A stretch of 64,000 nt of DNA from JAXDMK01 sp963790325 (GTDB lineage Bacteria > Actinomycetota > Acidimicrobiia > Acidimicrobiales > AC-14): the NCBI GenBank assembly GCA_963790325.1, contig CAWBNY010000003.1, positions 1,240,001 to 1,304,000 on the forward strand. Reading direction: 5' to 3'. Below are positions 18,137 to 27,096 of this stretch, piece by piece. The position numbers were made by a program, and so were the translations under genes. Numbering within the stretch: position 1 is the first letter of the stretch; each line of letters starts with the position of its first letter. The notes below the pieces were generated by a model, which saw only the letters and a list, made by a program, of their open reading frames with translations, did no database searches and was not told the origin of the DNA.

Positions 18137-19417
18137 CTAGGAGGCGGCGCGCCTCGGGCGGGCGGGGGGTCGGGCCGGCTCGGTGCGCGGCACCAGCGTG
18201 GGGTTGACCTTCTGCAGCACCACCGACCGGTCGATGACGCACCGGCCGATGTCGGTGCGGGACGGCAGGTCGAACATCACGTTCAACAGCACCTCTTCCA
18301 GGATCGCCCGCAACCCACGAGCCCCGGTGCCCCGGAGCAGCGCCTGCTCGGACACCGCCTCCAGCGCCTCGTCGGTGAACTCCAGGTCGACCGAGTCGAG
18401 CTCGAACGACCGGCGGAACTGCTTGACCAGGGCGTTCTTGGGCTCGACCAGGATCCGGACGAGCGCCTCCTGATCCAGGTTGGAGACCGCCCCGATGACG
18501 GGCAGCCGGCCCACGAACTCCGGGATCAACCCGAACTTGAGCAGGTCCTCGGGCAGGACCTTGGACAGGATCTGGCCCAGGTCCTTCTCCGTCCGCCGCA
18601 GCTCGGCACCGAAGCCGACGCCCTTGTGGCCGATACGGCTCTCGATGATCTTCTCGATGCCGGCGAAGGCCCCGCCGCAGATGAACAGGATGTTGGTGGT
18701 GTCGATCTGGATGAACTCCTGGTGGGGGTGCTTGCGGCCCCCCTGGGGCGGCACCGAGGCGGTGGTGCCCTCCAGGATCTTCAACAGCGCCTGCTGCACG
18801 CCCTCGCCCGACACGTCGCGGGTGATCGACGGGTTCTCGCTCTTGCGGGCGATCTTGTCGATCTCGTCGATGTAGATGATGCCGGTCTCGGCCTTCTTGA
18901 CGTCGTAGTCGGCGGCCTGGATCAGCTTGAGGAGGATGTTCTCGACGTCCTCGCCCACGTAGCCGGCCTCGGTGAGGGCGGTGGCGTCGGCGATGGCGAA
19001 GGGGACGTTGAGCATGCGGGCCAGGGTCTGGGCCAGCAGGGTCTTGCCGCAGCCGGTGGGACCCAGCAGGAGGATGTTGGACTTGGCCAGCTCGACGTCG
19101 CCGTCGGGGCCGGATGCGGCGCCCACCTGCACCCGCTTGTAGTGGTTGTAGACGGCGACGGCCAGGATCTTCTTGGCGTAGTCCTGCCCGATGACGTAGT
19201 CGTTCAGGAACTCATAGATCTCGCGAGGCTTGGGCAGCTCGTCGAAACGGACCTCGGAGGTCTCCGACAGCTCTTCCTCGATGATCTCGTTGCAGAGGTC
19301 GATGCACTCGTCGCAGATGTAGACCCCAGGGCCGGCGATGAGCTTCTTGACCTGCTTTTGCGACTTGCCGCAGAACGAACACTTCAGCAACTCGCCGCCA
19401 TCGCCAAACTTGGCCAC
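18137..19417 (-). CDS. clpX: ClpX ATPase subunit of ClpXP protease
   Basis: The 426-residue protein has the N-terminal zinc-binding domain (CSFC...CDEC, residues about 13-40), Walker A GPTGCGKT, Walker B, and the small AAA+ subdomain. It unfolds tagged substrates and feeds them to ClpP. GTG start at 19417. It is 39 bases after clpP, in one transcript with tig-clpP. Roughly 240 bases without a visible gene separate it from the small membrane-protein gene. Confidence 0.97.
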   Translation of the reverse strand: MAKFGDGGELLKCSFCGKSQKQVKKLIAGPGVYICDECIDLCNEIIEEELSETSEVRFDELPKPREIYEFLNDYVIGQDYAKKILAVAVYNHYKRVQVGAASGPDGDVELAKSNILLLGPTGCGKTLLAQTLARMLNVPFAIADATALTEAGYVGEDVENILLKLIQAADYDVKKAETGIIYIDEIDKIARKSENPSITRDVSGEGVQQALLKILEGTTASVPPQGGRKHPHQEFIQIDTTNILFICGGAFAGIEKIIESRIGHKGVGFGAELRRTEKDLGQILSKVLPEDLLKFGLIPEFVGRLPVIGAVSNLDQEALVRILVEPKNALVKQFRRSFELDSVDLEFTDEALEAVSEQALLRGTGARGLRAILEEVLLNVMFDLPSRTDIGRCVIDRSVVLQKVNPTLVPRTEPARPPARPRRAAS

Positions 19418-19456
19418 TCCGAAGACCCCCTAAAAGCCTTGGCTTGCAGTTGCTAG

Positions 19457-20092
19457 CTAGCTGACGCCCGCCACCTGGGGAACCGATGCCAGCTCCCGGG
19501 TGGCGATCACCTCGTCGATGATGCCGTATGCCTTCGCTTCGTCCGCGCTCATGATGAAGTCGCGGTCGGTGTCCTTGTTGACCCGCTCACGGGTCTGCCC
19601 CGTGTGATGTGCGACGACGGACTCCAGGAGCTCCCGCATGCGGGTGATCTCCCGGGCTTGAATCTCGATGTCGGACGCCTGCCCGCCGGCGCCGCTGTAG
19701 GGCTGGTGGAGCAGGATCCGGGAGTGCGGGAGCGCGTGGCGCTTGCCCTTGGTGCCGGCGCAGAGCAGGACGGCCGCCGCCGATGCGGCCTGGCCCATGC
19801 AGTAGGTGGCGATGTCGGGCTTGATGAACTGCATGGTGTCATAGATGGCGAACAACCCCGTGATCTCCCCGCCCGGCGAGTTGATGTAGAGGTTGATGTC
19901 CTTGTCGGAGTCCTCGGACTCCAAGTGGAGGAGCTGGGCCATGATCAGGTTGGCCACGGTGTCGTCGATGGGCGTGCCCAGGAAGACGATGCGCTCCTTG
20001 AGGAGCCGGGAGTAGATGTCGAAGGCCCGCTCCCCCCGGTTCGTCTGCTCGATGACGGTGGGAACCAGGTAGTTGAAGATGGGCTCGGTCAC
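19457..20092 (-). CDS. clpP: ClpP proteolytic subunit
   Basis: The 211-residue serine protease has the catalytic Ser in GQAAS, His in the LPHSRILLHQP strand-helix segment and Asp in the DTDRDF region. The GTG at 20092 (VTEPIF) is chosen because GAGG lies five bases upstream and the longer frame reads into tig. Only one clpP copy is in the window, whereas many actinobacteria carry a clpP1-clpP2 pair side by side. Confidence 0.95.
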   Translation of the reverse strand: MTEPIFNYLVPTVIEQTNRGERAFDIYSRLLKERIVFLGTPIDDTVANLIMAQLLHLESEDSDKDINLYINSPGGEITGLFAIYDTMQFIKPDIATYCMGQAASAAAVLLCAGTKGKRHALPHSRILLHQPYSGAGGQASDIEIQAREITRMRELLESVVAHHTGQTRERVNKDTDRDFIMSADEAKAYGIIDEVIATRELASVPQVAGVS

Positions 20093-20102
20093 TGGGCCTC
20101 GA

Positions 20103-21464
20103 TCATGTCTCGGTTGTCTCCGGTACGTCCTTGGCAGCCTCGGACTCTGCGTCGGCTGTCGGCGGGAACAGGTACGAGCGGTCGACGGGTTGGCCCTCCT
20201 CGTCGACGTACTCGGTCTGGCCGATGAGCCATTCCAGGGCCTTGGACTTCCTGAGATCCGAGCGTACCGCGGGCAACTGTCCTGCGCCGTCGAGCTCGCG
20301 CCGCATCTGAGCCGGCTTCTTGCCCGTCTGTTCCGCCAGCCGGGCCAGCTCGGCATCGATCTCCGCCTCGGTGACGTCGATGCCCTCGTGGTCGGCCACC
20401 GCCTTGAGGGCGAGGTCGAGCTTGGCCCCCGCCACCGAGTCGTTGCGCAGCTCCATGACCACTTCCTCCTGGGTGCGGCCGGTGGCCTGCAGCCAGGCGC
20501 CCAGGTCGAGTCCCTGCTTGGTGACCTTCTGGATGAACTGGCGCAGGCGGCGCTCGAGCTCGACCGAGACCAGAGACTCCGGCATCTCCTCGTCGACCAG
20601 CTCGACCAGGGCCTCCACCACCCGGCCCCGGATGGCGAAGGCGTTCTCGACCTTGCGCACCGCCTCCAGCTGGTAGCGGATGTCCTTGCGCAGCTCCTCG
20701 ACCGAGTCGAGATCCCACGCCTCGAGGGCCCACTCGTCGGTGACCTCGGGGAGAACCTTCTCCTTCACCTCCTTGACCAGGACCTGGAAGGTGACCTCGC
20801 CGATCTCGGGGTCGGGGTGCTCGACGTTGAACTTGAGGATGTCGCCCGGCCGTGCCCCCCGCAGGTTGTCGTCGAGGTCGGGCCCGCCCGCCCCCGAACC
20901 GACCTCGATGAGCTCGTCCTCGACCGCCCGGATCGTCTCGTCGTGCCGGTAGAGCTTGCGGTCGATGGTGACGTGGTCGCCGTCGCGGGCGGGGCGGCTG
21001 ACCGGCGACAGGGTGGCGAACTTGTCGCGCATCATCTCGAGCTTGCCCTCGATCTGCTCCTCGGTGACCTTGAAGCCGGGGAGGACCACCCGCAAACCCT
21101 GGTAGCCGGCGACGGACACGGTGGGCATGATCTCGACCACCGCGTCGAACATGATCGGGCCCGACTCCCGACCCGACGTGATGTCGATGTCGGGCGCGGC
21201 GATGGCCTCGATGTCGTTCTCCTTGAGGGCCCGCTCGTAGTAGCCCGGGAGCGAGTCGCTCAACGCCTCCTGGCGGGCGGCCTCGATGCCCACCCGGGCT
21301 TCGATGATCTGGCGAGGCGCCTTCCCCGGCCGGAAGCCGGGGATGCGCACCTGGCGGGCGATCTTCCGGAAGGCGGCGTCGATGGCGTCGCTGAACTCGC
21401 CCTCGTCGACCTCGACCGAAAGTTTGACCTTGTTGCCCTCGAGGGGTTCGACGGTGGTCTTCAC
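20103..21464 (-). CDS. tig: Trigger factor
   Basis: The 453-residue ribosome-associated chaperone has the N-terminal ribosome-binding domain with the GFRPGKAP signature (about residues 44-51), a central FKBP-like peptidyl-prolyl isomerase domain (about 150-240) and a helical C-terminal domain. GTG start at 21464. It heads the tig-clpP-clpX folding and degradation transcript. Confidence 0.95.
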   Translation of the reverse strand: MKTTVEPLEGNKVKLSVEVDEGEFSDAIDAAFRKIARQVRIPGFRPGKAPRQIIEARVGIEAARQEALSDSLPGYYERALKENDIEAIAAPDIDITSGRESGPIMFDAVVEIMPTVSVAGYQGLRVVLPGFKVTEEQIEGKLEMMRDKFATLSPVSRPARDGDHVTIDRKLYRHDETIRAVEDELIEVGSGAGGPDLDDNLRGARPGDILKFNVEHPDPEIGEVTFQVLVKEVKEKVLPEVTDEWALEAWDLDSVEELRKDIRYQLEAVRKVENAFAIRGRVVEALVELVDEEMPESLVSVELERRLRQFIQKVTKQGLDLGAWLQATGRTQEEVVMELRNDSVAGAKLDLALKAVADHEGIDVTEAEIDAELARLAEQTGKKPAQMRRELDGAGQLPAVRSDLRKSKALEWLIGQTEYVDEEGQPVDRSYLFPPTADAESEAAKDVPETTET

Positions 21465-21516
21465 GGGCTTAGCAGTGTAGGCGGCTCGCCGGGGTAGCCA
21501 GCGATGCCGCCCGGGC

Positions 21517-22146
21517 TCAAACCTTCCTGACGCCGACGTGGACGTGGTTGAAGTGGCCGGCGACCTTCCACAGGACCTGGAACCGGTACCCCTCGATCGT
21601 CACCATGAGGTTGCCGCCGGTCCAACCGGGGTGGCCCAGGGCGGCTGCCACCCGGCGGGCCGCCTCCTCGGTCTGGGGGGTGGGCGCCTGGATGCCCCGG
21701 ACGGCCAGGTCGACGGCCCAGGCGTCGCTGTTGCCCACGAAGTGATCGGAGGTCGCCGAGCCCCATGTGCGGCCCCACCCGTCGCTCACGTAGAGGGGCG
21801 GATTGCCGTCGAGGGCGATGGCAGCCACTGCCAGGGCCAGGTTCTCGGTGCCCCGGTTGCGGCCGCCGGGGGCGAACCAGGCCATCGGATCGTGGGGCGG
21901 GGCGGGCGCCGGGGGGGCGGGGGCGGCCTCGGGCGGGGCCTCAGTGACGGCGGGGGAGGCGACGAGGGTGGGCGGGGCACCGCCGACCAGGCTTGCCGTG
22001 GCGTGGATGGTGAGCGGTTCCGGCACCGACGCCGGCGCGCCCCCCGCCATCAGCGGGCGTCCCATGAACGCCAGGCCCAGGACCGAGACGACCGCCGCCA
22101 CCTCGTGGTGGACCCGGCCGCCGCCGGGAGGTCTGCTTCGACGCAT
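21517..22146 (-). CDS. Secreted protein with M15-like zinc-peptidase motif
   Basis: The 209-residue protein has a signal sequence (VAAVVSVLGLAFM), a Pro/Ala-rich linker (about 60-85) and a C-terminal domain with DHFVGNSDAWAVDL (His135, Asp146) and FNHVHVGV (His201, His203). That His...Asp...HxH arrangement recalls LAS/M15 peptidoglycan peptidases, although the first part carries extra residues relative to the usual SxHxxGxAxD. A wall-cleaving role is inference. An in-frame ATG at 22179 would add an N-terminus read through eight consecutive T residues. I chose 22146 because it gives a regular signal peptide. Confidence 0.6.
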   Translation of the reverse strand: MRRSRPPGGGRVHHEVAAVVSVLGLAFMGRPLMAGGAPASVPEPLTIHATASLVGGAPPTLVASPAVTEAPPEAAPAPPAPAPPHDPMAWFAPGGRNRGTENLALAVAAIALDGNPPLYVSDGWGRTWGSATSDHFVGNSDAWAVDLAVRGIQAPTPQTEEAARRVAAALGHPGWTGGNLMVTIEGYRFQVLWKVAGHFNHVHVGVRKV

Positions 22147-22336
22147 GGTGTGAGAACCCCCGAGAAAAAAAACCGCCATCCCGGTTTGGACGGGATCGGA
22201 GCAGGGTAAAGAAGAGAGCCGGCTTCGTCAATGAGCGGTTTCTGACACCACGCGGCGACGTAACCTCCCCCGGTTGGCCTTTCCCACCGATCGCCGTGAC
22301 CTGAGGCGGGCCCCGTCCCCGCTCCCGATCGAACCC

Positions 22337-23707
22337 ATGACCACCGGGATCGACTGGCCGGTGGTTCCGCCGGTGCGGGGCGCTCTCCTGCTCAGCCTGC
22401 TCCACCAGCTCGACCAGTCGCAGTGGTGGCCGGCGGAGGCGATGGAGCGACACCAGTTCCGGCAGCTGGCCACGCTGGTGGGGCACGCGGCCGCCACCGT
22501 CCCCTTCTACGGCCCCCGCCTGGCGGAGATGGGCTGGTCACCGGGCATGCCCCTCACCGGCGAGGTGTGGCGGCGGCTGCCGGTCCTGCGCCGGCCCGAG
22601 GTCCAGGAGGCGGGCGACGCCGTCTTCAGCAACGCCGTCCCCGCCGACCACGGGGCGACGTTCTCGACCATGACGTCGGGCTCCACCGGCCGGCCGGTGC
22701 AGACGATCGGCACCGCCGTGTCCCAGCTCTTCTGGGCCACGCTCACCGTCCGCGACCACCTGTGGCATCGCCGGGACTTCGGGCAGAAGCTGGCCGTGGT
22801 CCGCCAGTTCACCCTGGCCAAGGCACCCGCCGCCACCGGGTCCCGGTCGCGCAACTGGGGGTCGGCGACGGACGGCGTCCTGCGCACCGGGCCCGCGGTC
22901 ACCCTCGACATCGATCGCACGGTGCGGGAGCAGGCGGCGTGGCTGGCGTCGGAGCGGCCCGGGTATCTCCTCACCTACCCGTCCAACGTGGTCGCCCTGG
23001 CCCGTCAGTTCTGGGAGCGGGGCGAGACGCTGCCCGGGCTGATGGAGGTGCGCACGTTCGGCGAGGTCCTCGAGACCCGGGCCCGGGACGCCTGCCGGGA
23101 GGCGTGGGGCGTGCCCCTGGTCGACATGTACTCCAGCCAGGAGGTGGGATACATCGCCCTCCAGTGCCCCGACCACGAGCACTACCACGTCCAGTCGGAG
23201 AACCTGCTGGTGGAGGTGGTCGACGACGACGGTGAGCCGTGCCGGCCGGGCCAGGTGGGGCGGGTGCTGGTGACGACCCTGCACAACTTCGCCACGCCCC
23301 TCCTGCGCTACCAGGTGGGCGACTTCGCCGAGGTGGGCGACGCCTGCCCGTGCGGGCGGGGCCTGCCGGTGCTGACCCGGATCCTCGGCCGCCAGCGGAA
23401 CATGCTCACCCTGCCCGGCGGCGACCAGAAGTGGCCCAACCTCCGGGACCCGGCCGAGTACGCGGTGCCGGGAGGACCGTCGCTGCCCCCGCTGCAGCAG
23501 TTCCAGGTCGTCCAGCGCAGCCTGTCCGCCCTGGAGGTGCTGCTCGTCTGCCCCCGATCCCTGGAGCCGGAGGAGGAGGACATGATGCGGCGCTACCTGG
23601 TCGCCACCCTGGGCCACCCGTTCGACGTGACCTTCACCTACGTGGCCGAGGTCCCCCGCAGCCGGGGCGGCAAGTTCGAGGACTTCCGCTCGGAGATCGG
23701 CGGATGA
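22337..23707 (+). CDS. PaaK/LuxE-like adenylate-forming enzyme
   Basis: The 456-residue protein has the ATP-binding loop TSGSTGRPV, the SSQEVGYIALQCP segment, the TPLLRYQVGD hinge motif and a CPCGRGLPVL zinc-type knuckle. These are hallmarks of the phenylacetate-CoA ligase/CapK branch of adenylating enzymes, which activate a carboxylate as acyl-AMP. The substrate cannot be told. The ATG at 22337 is preferred over a TTG at 22274; neither has a strong ribosome-binding site. The gene overlaps a GNAT acetyltransferase by four bases, so the two are probably used together. A second paralogue lies at 55174-56556. Confidence 0.8.
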   Translation: MTTGIDWPVVPPVRGALLLSLLHQLDQSQWWPAEAMERHQFRQLATLVGHAAATVPFYGPRLAEMGWSPGMPLTGEVWRRLPVLRRPEVQEAGDAVFSNAVPADHGATFSTMTSGSTGRPVQTIGTAVSQLFWATLTVRDHLWHRRDFGQKLAVVRQFTLAKAPAATGSRSRNWGSATDGVLRTGPAVTLDIDRTVREQAAWLASERPGYLLTYPSNVVALARQFWERGETLPGLMEVRTFGEVLETRARDACREAWGVPLVDMYSSQEVGYIALQCPDHEHYHVQSENLLVEVVDDDGEPCRPGQVGRVLVTTLHNFATPLLRYQVGDFAEVGDACPCGRGLPVLTRILGRQRNMLTLPGGDQKWPNLRDPAEYAVPGGPSLPPLQQFQVVQRSLSALEVLLVCPRSLEPEEEDMMRRYLVATLGHPFDVTFTYVAEVPRSRGGKFEDFRSEIGG

Positions 23708-24339
23708 GCGACTACCGGATCGTGGAGCTGGGGCCGCCCGACATCGACCGCATCCTGGACCTGGAGGGCACCGCCTTCGAGCCGTCGATGCAGGCCAGCC
23801 GGGCGACGATCCTGCATCGCTTCGGCCTCGGCCACCGGATGCTGGGGGCCGACGCCGGCGACCGCCTGGTGGGCCAGGTCTCGTTCTCGTTCACCCGCTT
23901 CTCGCCCGAGCACCCTTCCGCCTACCCCCGGACGTTCGCCGCCCACTCGAGCCAGCCCGTCCCCCCCGACCCCGACACCGTCTGCATCTACAGCCTGGGC
24001 ATCGATCCCGCCGCCCGCCGGGTTGTGCTCGTCCGGGACCTGATCGACTCCGCCCTGGCCGTGGGCCGGGCCGCGGGTCTGCTCCACGTGGTAGGTGACG
24101 GCGCCCTGCCCTCGCTCAACGGCGGCGACCAGGTCACGGCCCGGCCCGAGACCCGGCAGATGGTGGAGCGGTTCCTCCGGACGGGCGAGCCGCCGTCGGA
24201 CGACGAGCTCCTCCACGACCCCGCGTTGGCCATGTACCGGCGGGTGACCGGCTGCTCGTTCCTCACCCTCATGCCCGACTTCATCCCCGAGGACACGGCC
24301 AGCGGCGGCTGGCGGGTGCTGCTCTACCGCTCGCTCTAG
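23704..24339 (+). CDS. GNAT-family N-acetyltransferase
   Basis: The 211-residue protein begins MSDYRIVELGPPDIDRILDL and shows GNAT-like beta-alpha layout, with a central strand CIYSLGIDPAARRV followed by a helix where acetyl-CoA would bind. The canonical RxxGxG/A loop is poorly kept, so activity is not certain. ATGA overlap with the adenylating enzyme gene implies coupled translation. One idea, not proven, is that the pair activates an acid and transfers the acyl group to an amine. Confidence 0.65.
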   Translation: MSDYRIVELGPPDIDRILDLEGTAFEPSMQASRATILHRFGLGHRMLGADAGDRLVGQVSFSFTRFSPEHPSAYPRTFAAHSSQPVPPDPDTVCIYSLGIDPAARRVVLVRDLIDSALAVGRAAGLLHVVGDGALPSLNGGDQVTARPETRQMVERFLRTGEPPSDDELLHDPALAMYRRVTGCSFLTLMPDFIPEDTASGGWRVLLYRSL

Positions 24340-24488
24340 GGGGTCCGGCCGACGGCGGCCTGCCGAGGGCCACGGGCGCCAAGGGGGCGACGGTGGCCAC
24401 GACCGCGGCTGCGGTTCGTACCCGGGGGCCGGGCTCATCCTGACACCGCCGGGATGCTGGAGGGCGTCGAGATCGGTCGCGGAGCCGC

Positions 24489-26387
24489 CTACGGCTGGCG
24501 GGCCCGGCGCCCGACGCTCCACGCCACCACGCCCACGACGAGCACCACGCCGGCCCCGCTGGCGAGCCACAGTGCGGGTCCGAGCCCGCCGTCGCCCGGC
24601 TCCCGCGTGGTGGACGCGGCGGTGAAGGGGGCGGGATCACCGCCCACCCGCGCCTGGCTGGTGGCGCCGGCGGCCGGTGGGCGCCCCGACCACGCCTTGA
24701 GGAACTCGATGCCGTTCCGGGCGTCGACGGTGAAGATCCGGTCGGTGTCGACGAACGGCACGACCTCTCGGTAGGCGTCGTGGAGGGCTTGGGTCCGCGC
24801 CCCGAGCGTGAAGTCCTTCCGCAGGTCGGTGGCCTGGGCTGCGTGGAGGAGCTGGTAGGACGCGATCTCGTAGAGGTTCTCCACGATGGCGTCGAGGTGG
24901 AAGACGGCCAGCTGGCTCTGGGTGGCGACGTCCTCGATGTCGCCGGCGATGGCGACGCTGGCCAGGGACACGGGCATGGCGAGGGCCTGGTTCTCGGCGT
25001 TCACCGCGCTGAAGGTCTTCTGGATGGCGCCGAAGGCGTGCCCGTCGTTGCCGGGCGCGGCCAGGAAGCGGCTCAGGTGGGTGAACTCAGGGTCGACGAG
25101 GCGGAGCATGGTCATGGTGGCGGCGCCGGAGACCCGGGCCAGGGCCAGCGACGTGCGCTCGACGGCGGCCACGAGCGGGATCGGCTCGAAGTTGGCGGTC
25201 GGGTAGATGGCGCCGTCGACGTCCCCCTTGACCAGGTACTTGTCGAGCTGGGAGCTGTCGGAGCGCTCGGCGTCGGAGTCGAGCGAGACGAGGGGGTTGT
25301 CCTCGGTGTGGTTGAGGTAGACGGCGAGCACGGTGCGGGCGTCGGCCAGCGCGTCGATGGCGTTGCCGATGGTGTAGGCCATGTCGCGGAACGACAGCGG
25401 ATCCTGCAGCTTCCGCTCGGCCGACGCCTGCCAGAGGTCGCTCCCCGCCAGGGCGGCCCGGATCCGGCCGGCGGCCTCGACCATGCCGGGGAACGGGCGC
25501 ACCTCGGTGGTCGCCTCCAGGAAAGGGGCGACGTTTCCGTTGAGCGCCTCGAGGCTCAGGGCGAAGATGTCGACCTCCCGCAGGAGGTACTGCTCGGCAT
25601 CGTGGAAGGCGAGGACGGCGTCGCCGGCCACCAGGGTGTTGTTGCTGATGATGCACAGGAAGTCCTTGCCGACCGGTCGCAGCGGCTCGATGCCGGCCGC
25701 CTGGAGGGCGTCGGCCCCGCTCGTGCGTCGACCCCCGTGGAACGCCTCCCATTCGCCCACCATCACCAGACCGATGTGGGAGGCGAGGGTGATGTCGGCC
25801 TCACCGACGGTGCCCTGGGACGGGACGACAGGCACCACGTCGTCGTTCAGGAGCTGGGCGTAGGTGTCGGCCACCTCGGCCTGGGCCCCGCAGCCGCCGC
25901 TGAGCATGTTGTTGAGGCGGATCAGCATCGACGCCCGGACGACCTCGGCCGGCAGGGGCTCCCCCACCCCCGACCCGTGGGCCCGGAGGCTGTCGAGGTT
26001 GAAGGCCCGCGAGGCGTCGAGCAACTCCTCGGACAGCACCCGCCGGCCGCCCACCTGCTTGAAGACCGGCTTGTCCTTGTTCAGCCCGACGCCGACCGTG
26101 AGGCCGTAGACGGGAACGTTCTGCACCGCCGCCTCCAGCACCACCTGGTGTGCGCGCGCGACCCGGCCCCGGGCTGCGGCGGCGACCTTCACCTCGGCGC
26201 CGTCACGGGCGACATCGACCACCTGCTCCACGGTGAGGTCGCCGCCTCCCAGCTCGACCGCGGCCGGCCTGGAGGCCTGAGCGCCCGTCGGGGGGGCCGC
26301 GCCCGGCGCCACCAGCACACCGAGAAGGATGAGGAGGCACGCCGAGCCGGTCGCCATCCTGGCTCGGAACCGCGGGGACGTGTTCAC
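24489..26387 (-). CDS. Exported membrane-anchored aromatic amino acid lyase homologue lacking the MIO motif
   Basis: The 632-residue protein aligns along its length with histidine/phenylalanine ammonia-lyases: VYGLTVGVG around Tyr94, SNNT at 248-251, LQDPLSFR, NHTEDNPLVS and the AENQALAMP helix. The Ala-Ser-Gly that cyclises to the MIO electrophile is missing. Where HAL has GSVGASGDLAPLAH, this protein has GTVGEADITLASH (192-204). The Tyr of the QDPYSLR motif is Leu, while the Arg remains. It has a signal peptide (about 10-37), a Thr/Gly-rich linker and one C-terminal transmembrane helix with an Arg-rich tail, so the body is outside the membrane. There is no LPXTG. GTG start at 26387. Classical lyase chemistry seems unlikely; a binding or different catalytic role is inference. 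Confidence 0.85.
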   Translation of the reverse strand: MNTSPRFRARMATGSACLLILLGVLVAPGAAPPTGAQASRPAAVELGGGDLTVEQVVDVARDGAEVKVAAAARGRVARAHQVVLEAAVQNVPVYGLTVGVGLNKDKPVFKQVGGRRVLSEELLDASRAFNLDSLRAHGSGVGEPLPAEVVRASMLIRLNNMLSGGCGAQAEVADTYAQLLNDDVVPVVPSQGTVGEADITLASHIGLVMVGEWEAFHGGRRTSGADALQAAGIEPLRPVGKDFLCIISNNTLVAGDAVLAFHDAEQYLLREVDIFALSLEALNGNVAPFLEATTEVRPFPGMVEAAGRIRAALAGSDLWQASAERKLQDPLSFRDMAYTIGNAIDALADARTVLAVYLNHTEDNPLVSLDSDAERSDSSQLDKYLVKGDVDGAIYPTANFEPIPLVAAVERTSLALARVSGAATMTMLRLVDPEFTHLSRFLAAPGNDGHAFGAIQKTFSAVNAENQALAMPVSLASVAIAGDIEDVATQSQLAVFHLDAIVENLYEIASYQLLHAAQATDLRKDFTLGARTQALHDAYREVVPFVDTDRIFTVDARNGIEFLKAWSGRPPAAGATSQARVGGDPAPFTAASTTREPGDGGLGPALWLASGAGVVLVVGVVAWSVGRRARQP

Positions 26388-26578
26388 AGTCGTCGCCTTT
26401 CACTCCGGACCCCTGTCGAACCCGTCAGGGGCGGGAACCGAACGGTTTCGGATCCCCGAAGCGCACCGCCAGGCCGGCCGGTTCCGGTCCGCCACGAGAC
26501 GGACGTCCCAGCCCTCCTGTCATAGCCCTCCGTGGTTCCAAGCGCCATCTTCCGTCGAGCACGGCCCGGCGGGCACCC

Positions 26579-26842
26579 TCACGCCGTCCAGCCGAAGACG
26601 GCCTCGCCGACGGACACGGCCACCACGAGGGCGACCGCGGCCACCACCGGGATCCCCAGCGCCCACCGGGGGTCGTGGCGGTGGCGGAGGAGCAGGACCG
26701 CCAGGAGAAGCCAGATCGCCCAGAAGAAGGGGATGACCGGCCCCGGCACTACCAGTCCCACGGCCAGGTAGAAGATGCCCACCGCCAGATGGCCAGCCGC
26801 GCCGACCACCTGAGCGACACTCTTCCCGGCGTTGTCGGCCAC
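26579..26842 (-). CDS. Small membrane protein, unknown
   Basis: The 87-residue protein has three hydrophobic segments (about 12-33, 36-53, 62-82) separated by a short basic loop RHRHDPRW. The N-terminal half resembles the repeats of small actinobacterial membrane proteins (AGHLAVGIFYLAVGLV). The start is GTG at 26842. It is divergent from tRNA-Pro across 88 bases. Function unknown. Confidence 0.65.
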   Translation of the reverse strand: MADNAGKSVAQVVGAAGHLAVGIFYLAVGLVVPGPVIPFFWAIWLLLAVLLLRHRHDPRWALGIPVVAAVALVVAVSVGEAVFGWTA

Positions 26843-26930
26843 GGCTCCTCAATCTGCCAGGGCGCCGGCGCCCGGGCACGCTAAGCTCGGCGCTGCCGCG
26901 AAACTGCAGGTCAGCGGCACCGTGACAGAC

Positions 26931-27002
26931 CGGGGAGTGGCGCAGTGGTAGCGCACCTGCTTTGGGGGCAGGCGGTCGGGGGTTCAAATCCCCCCTCCCC
27001 GA
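26931..27002 (+). tRNA. tRNA-Pro (anticodon TGG)
   Basis: A 72-base cloverleaf with acceptor CGGGGAG/CTCCCCG, T-arm GGGGG-TTCAAAT-CCCCC and anticodon loop TTTGGGG gives TGG. CCA is not encoded. It is 20 bases before tRNA-Gly on the same strand. Confidence 0.95.
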
Positions 27003-27021
27003 CGGGCCGACCTCACACGCC

Positions 27022-27095
<74 letters not shown>

Positions 27096-27096
<1 letters not shown>

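Noticed and set aside
24489..26387. Sortase anchoring of the lyase homologue
   Set aside because: The C-terminus has a helix and Arg-rich tail, but no LPXTG-like motif precedes it.
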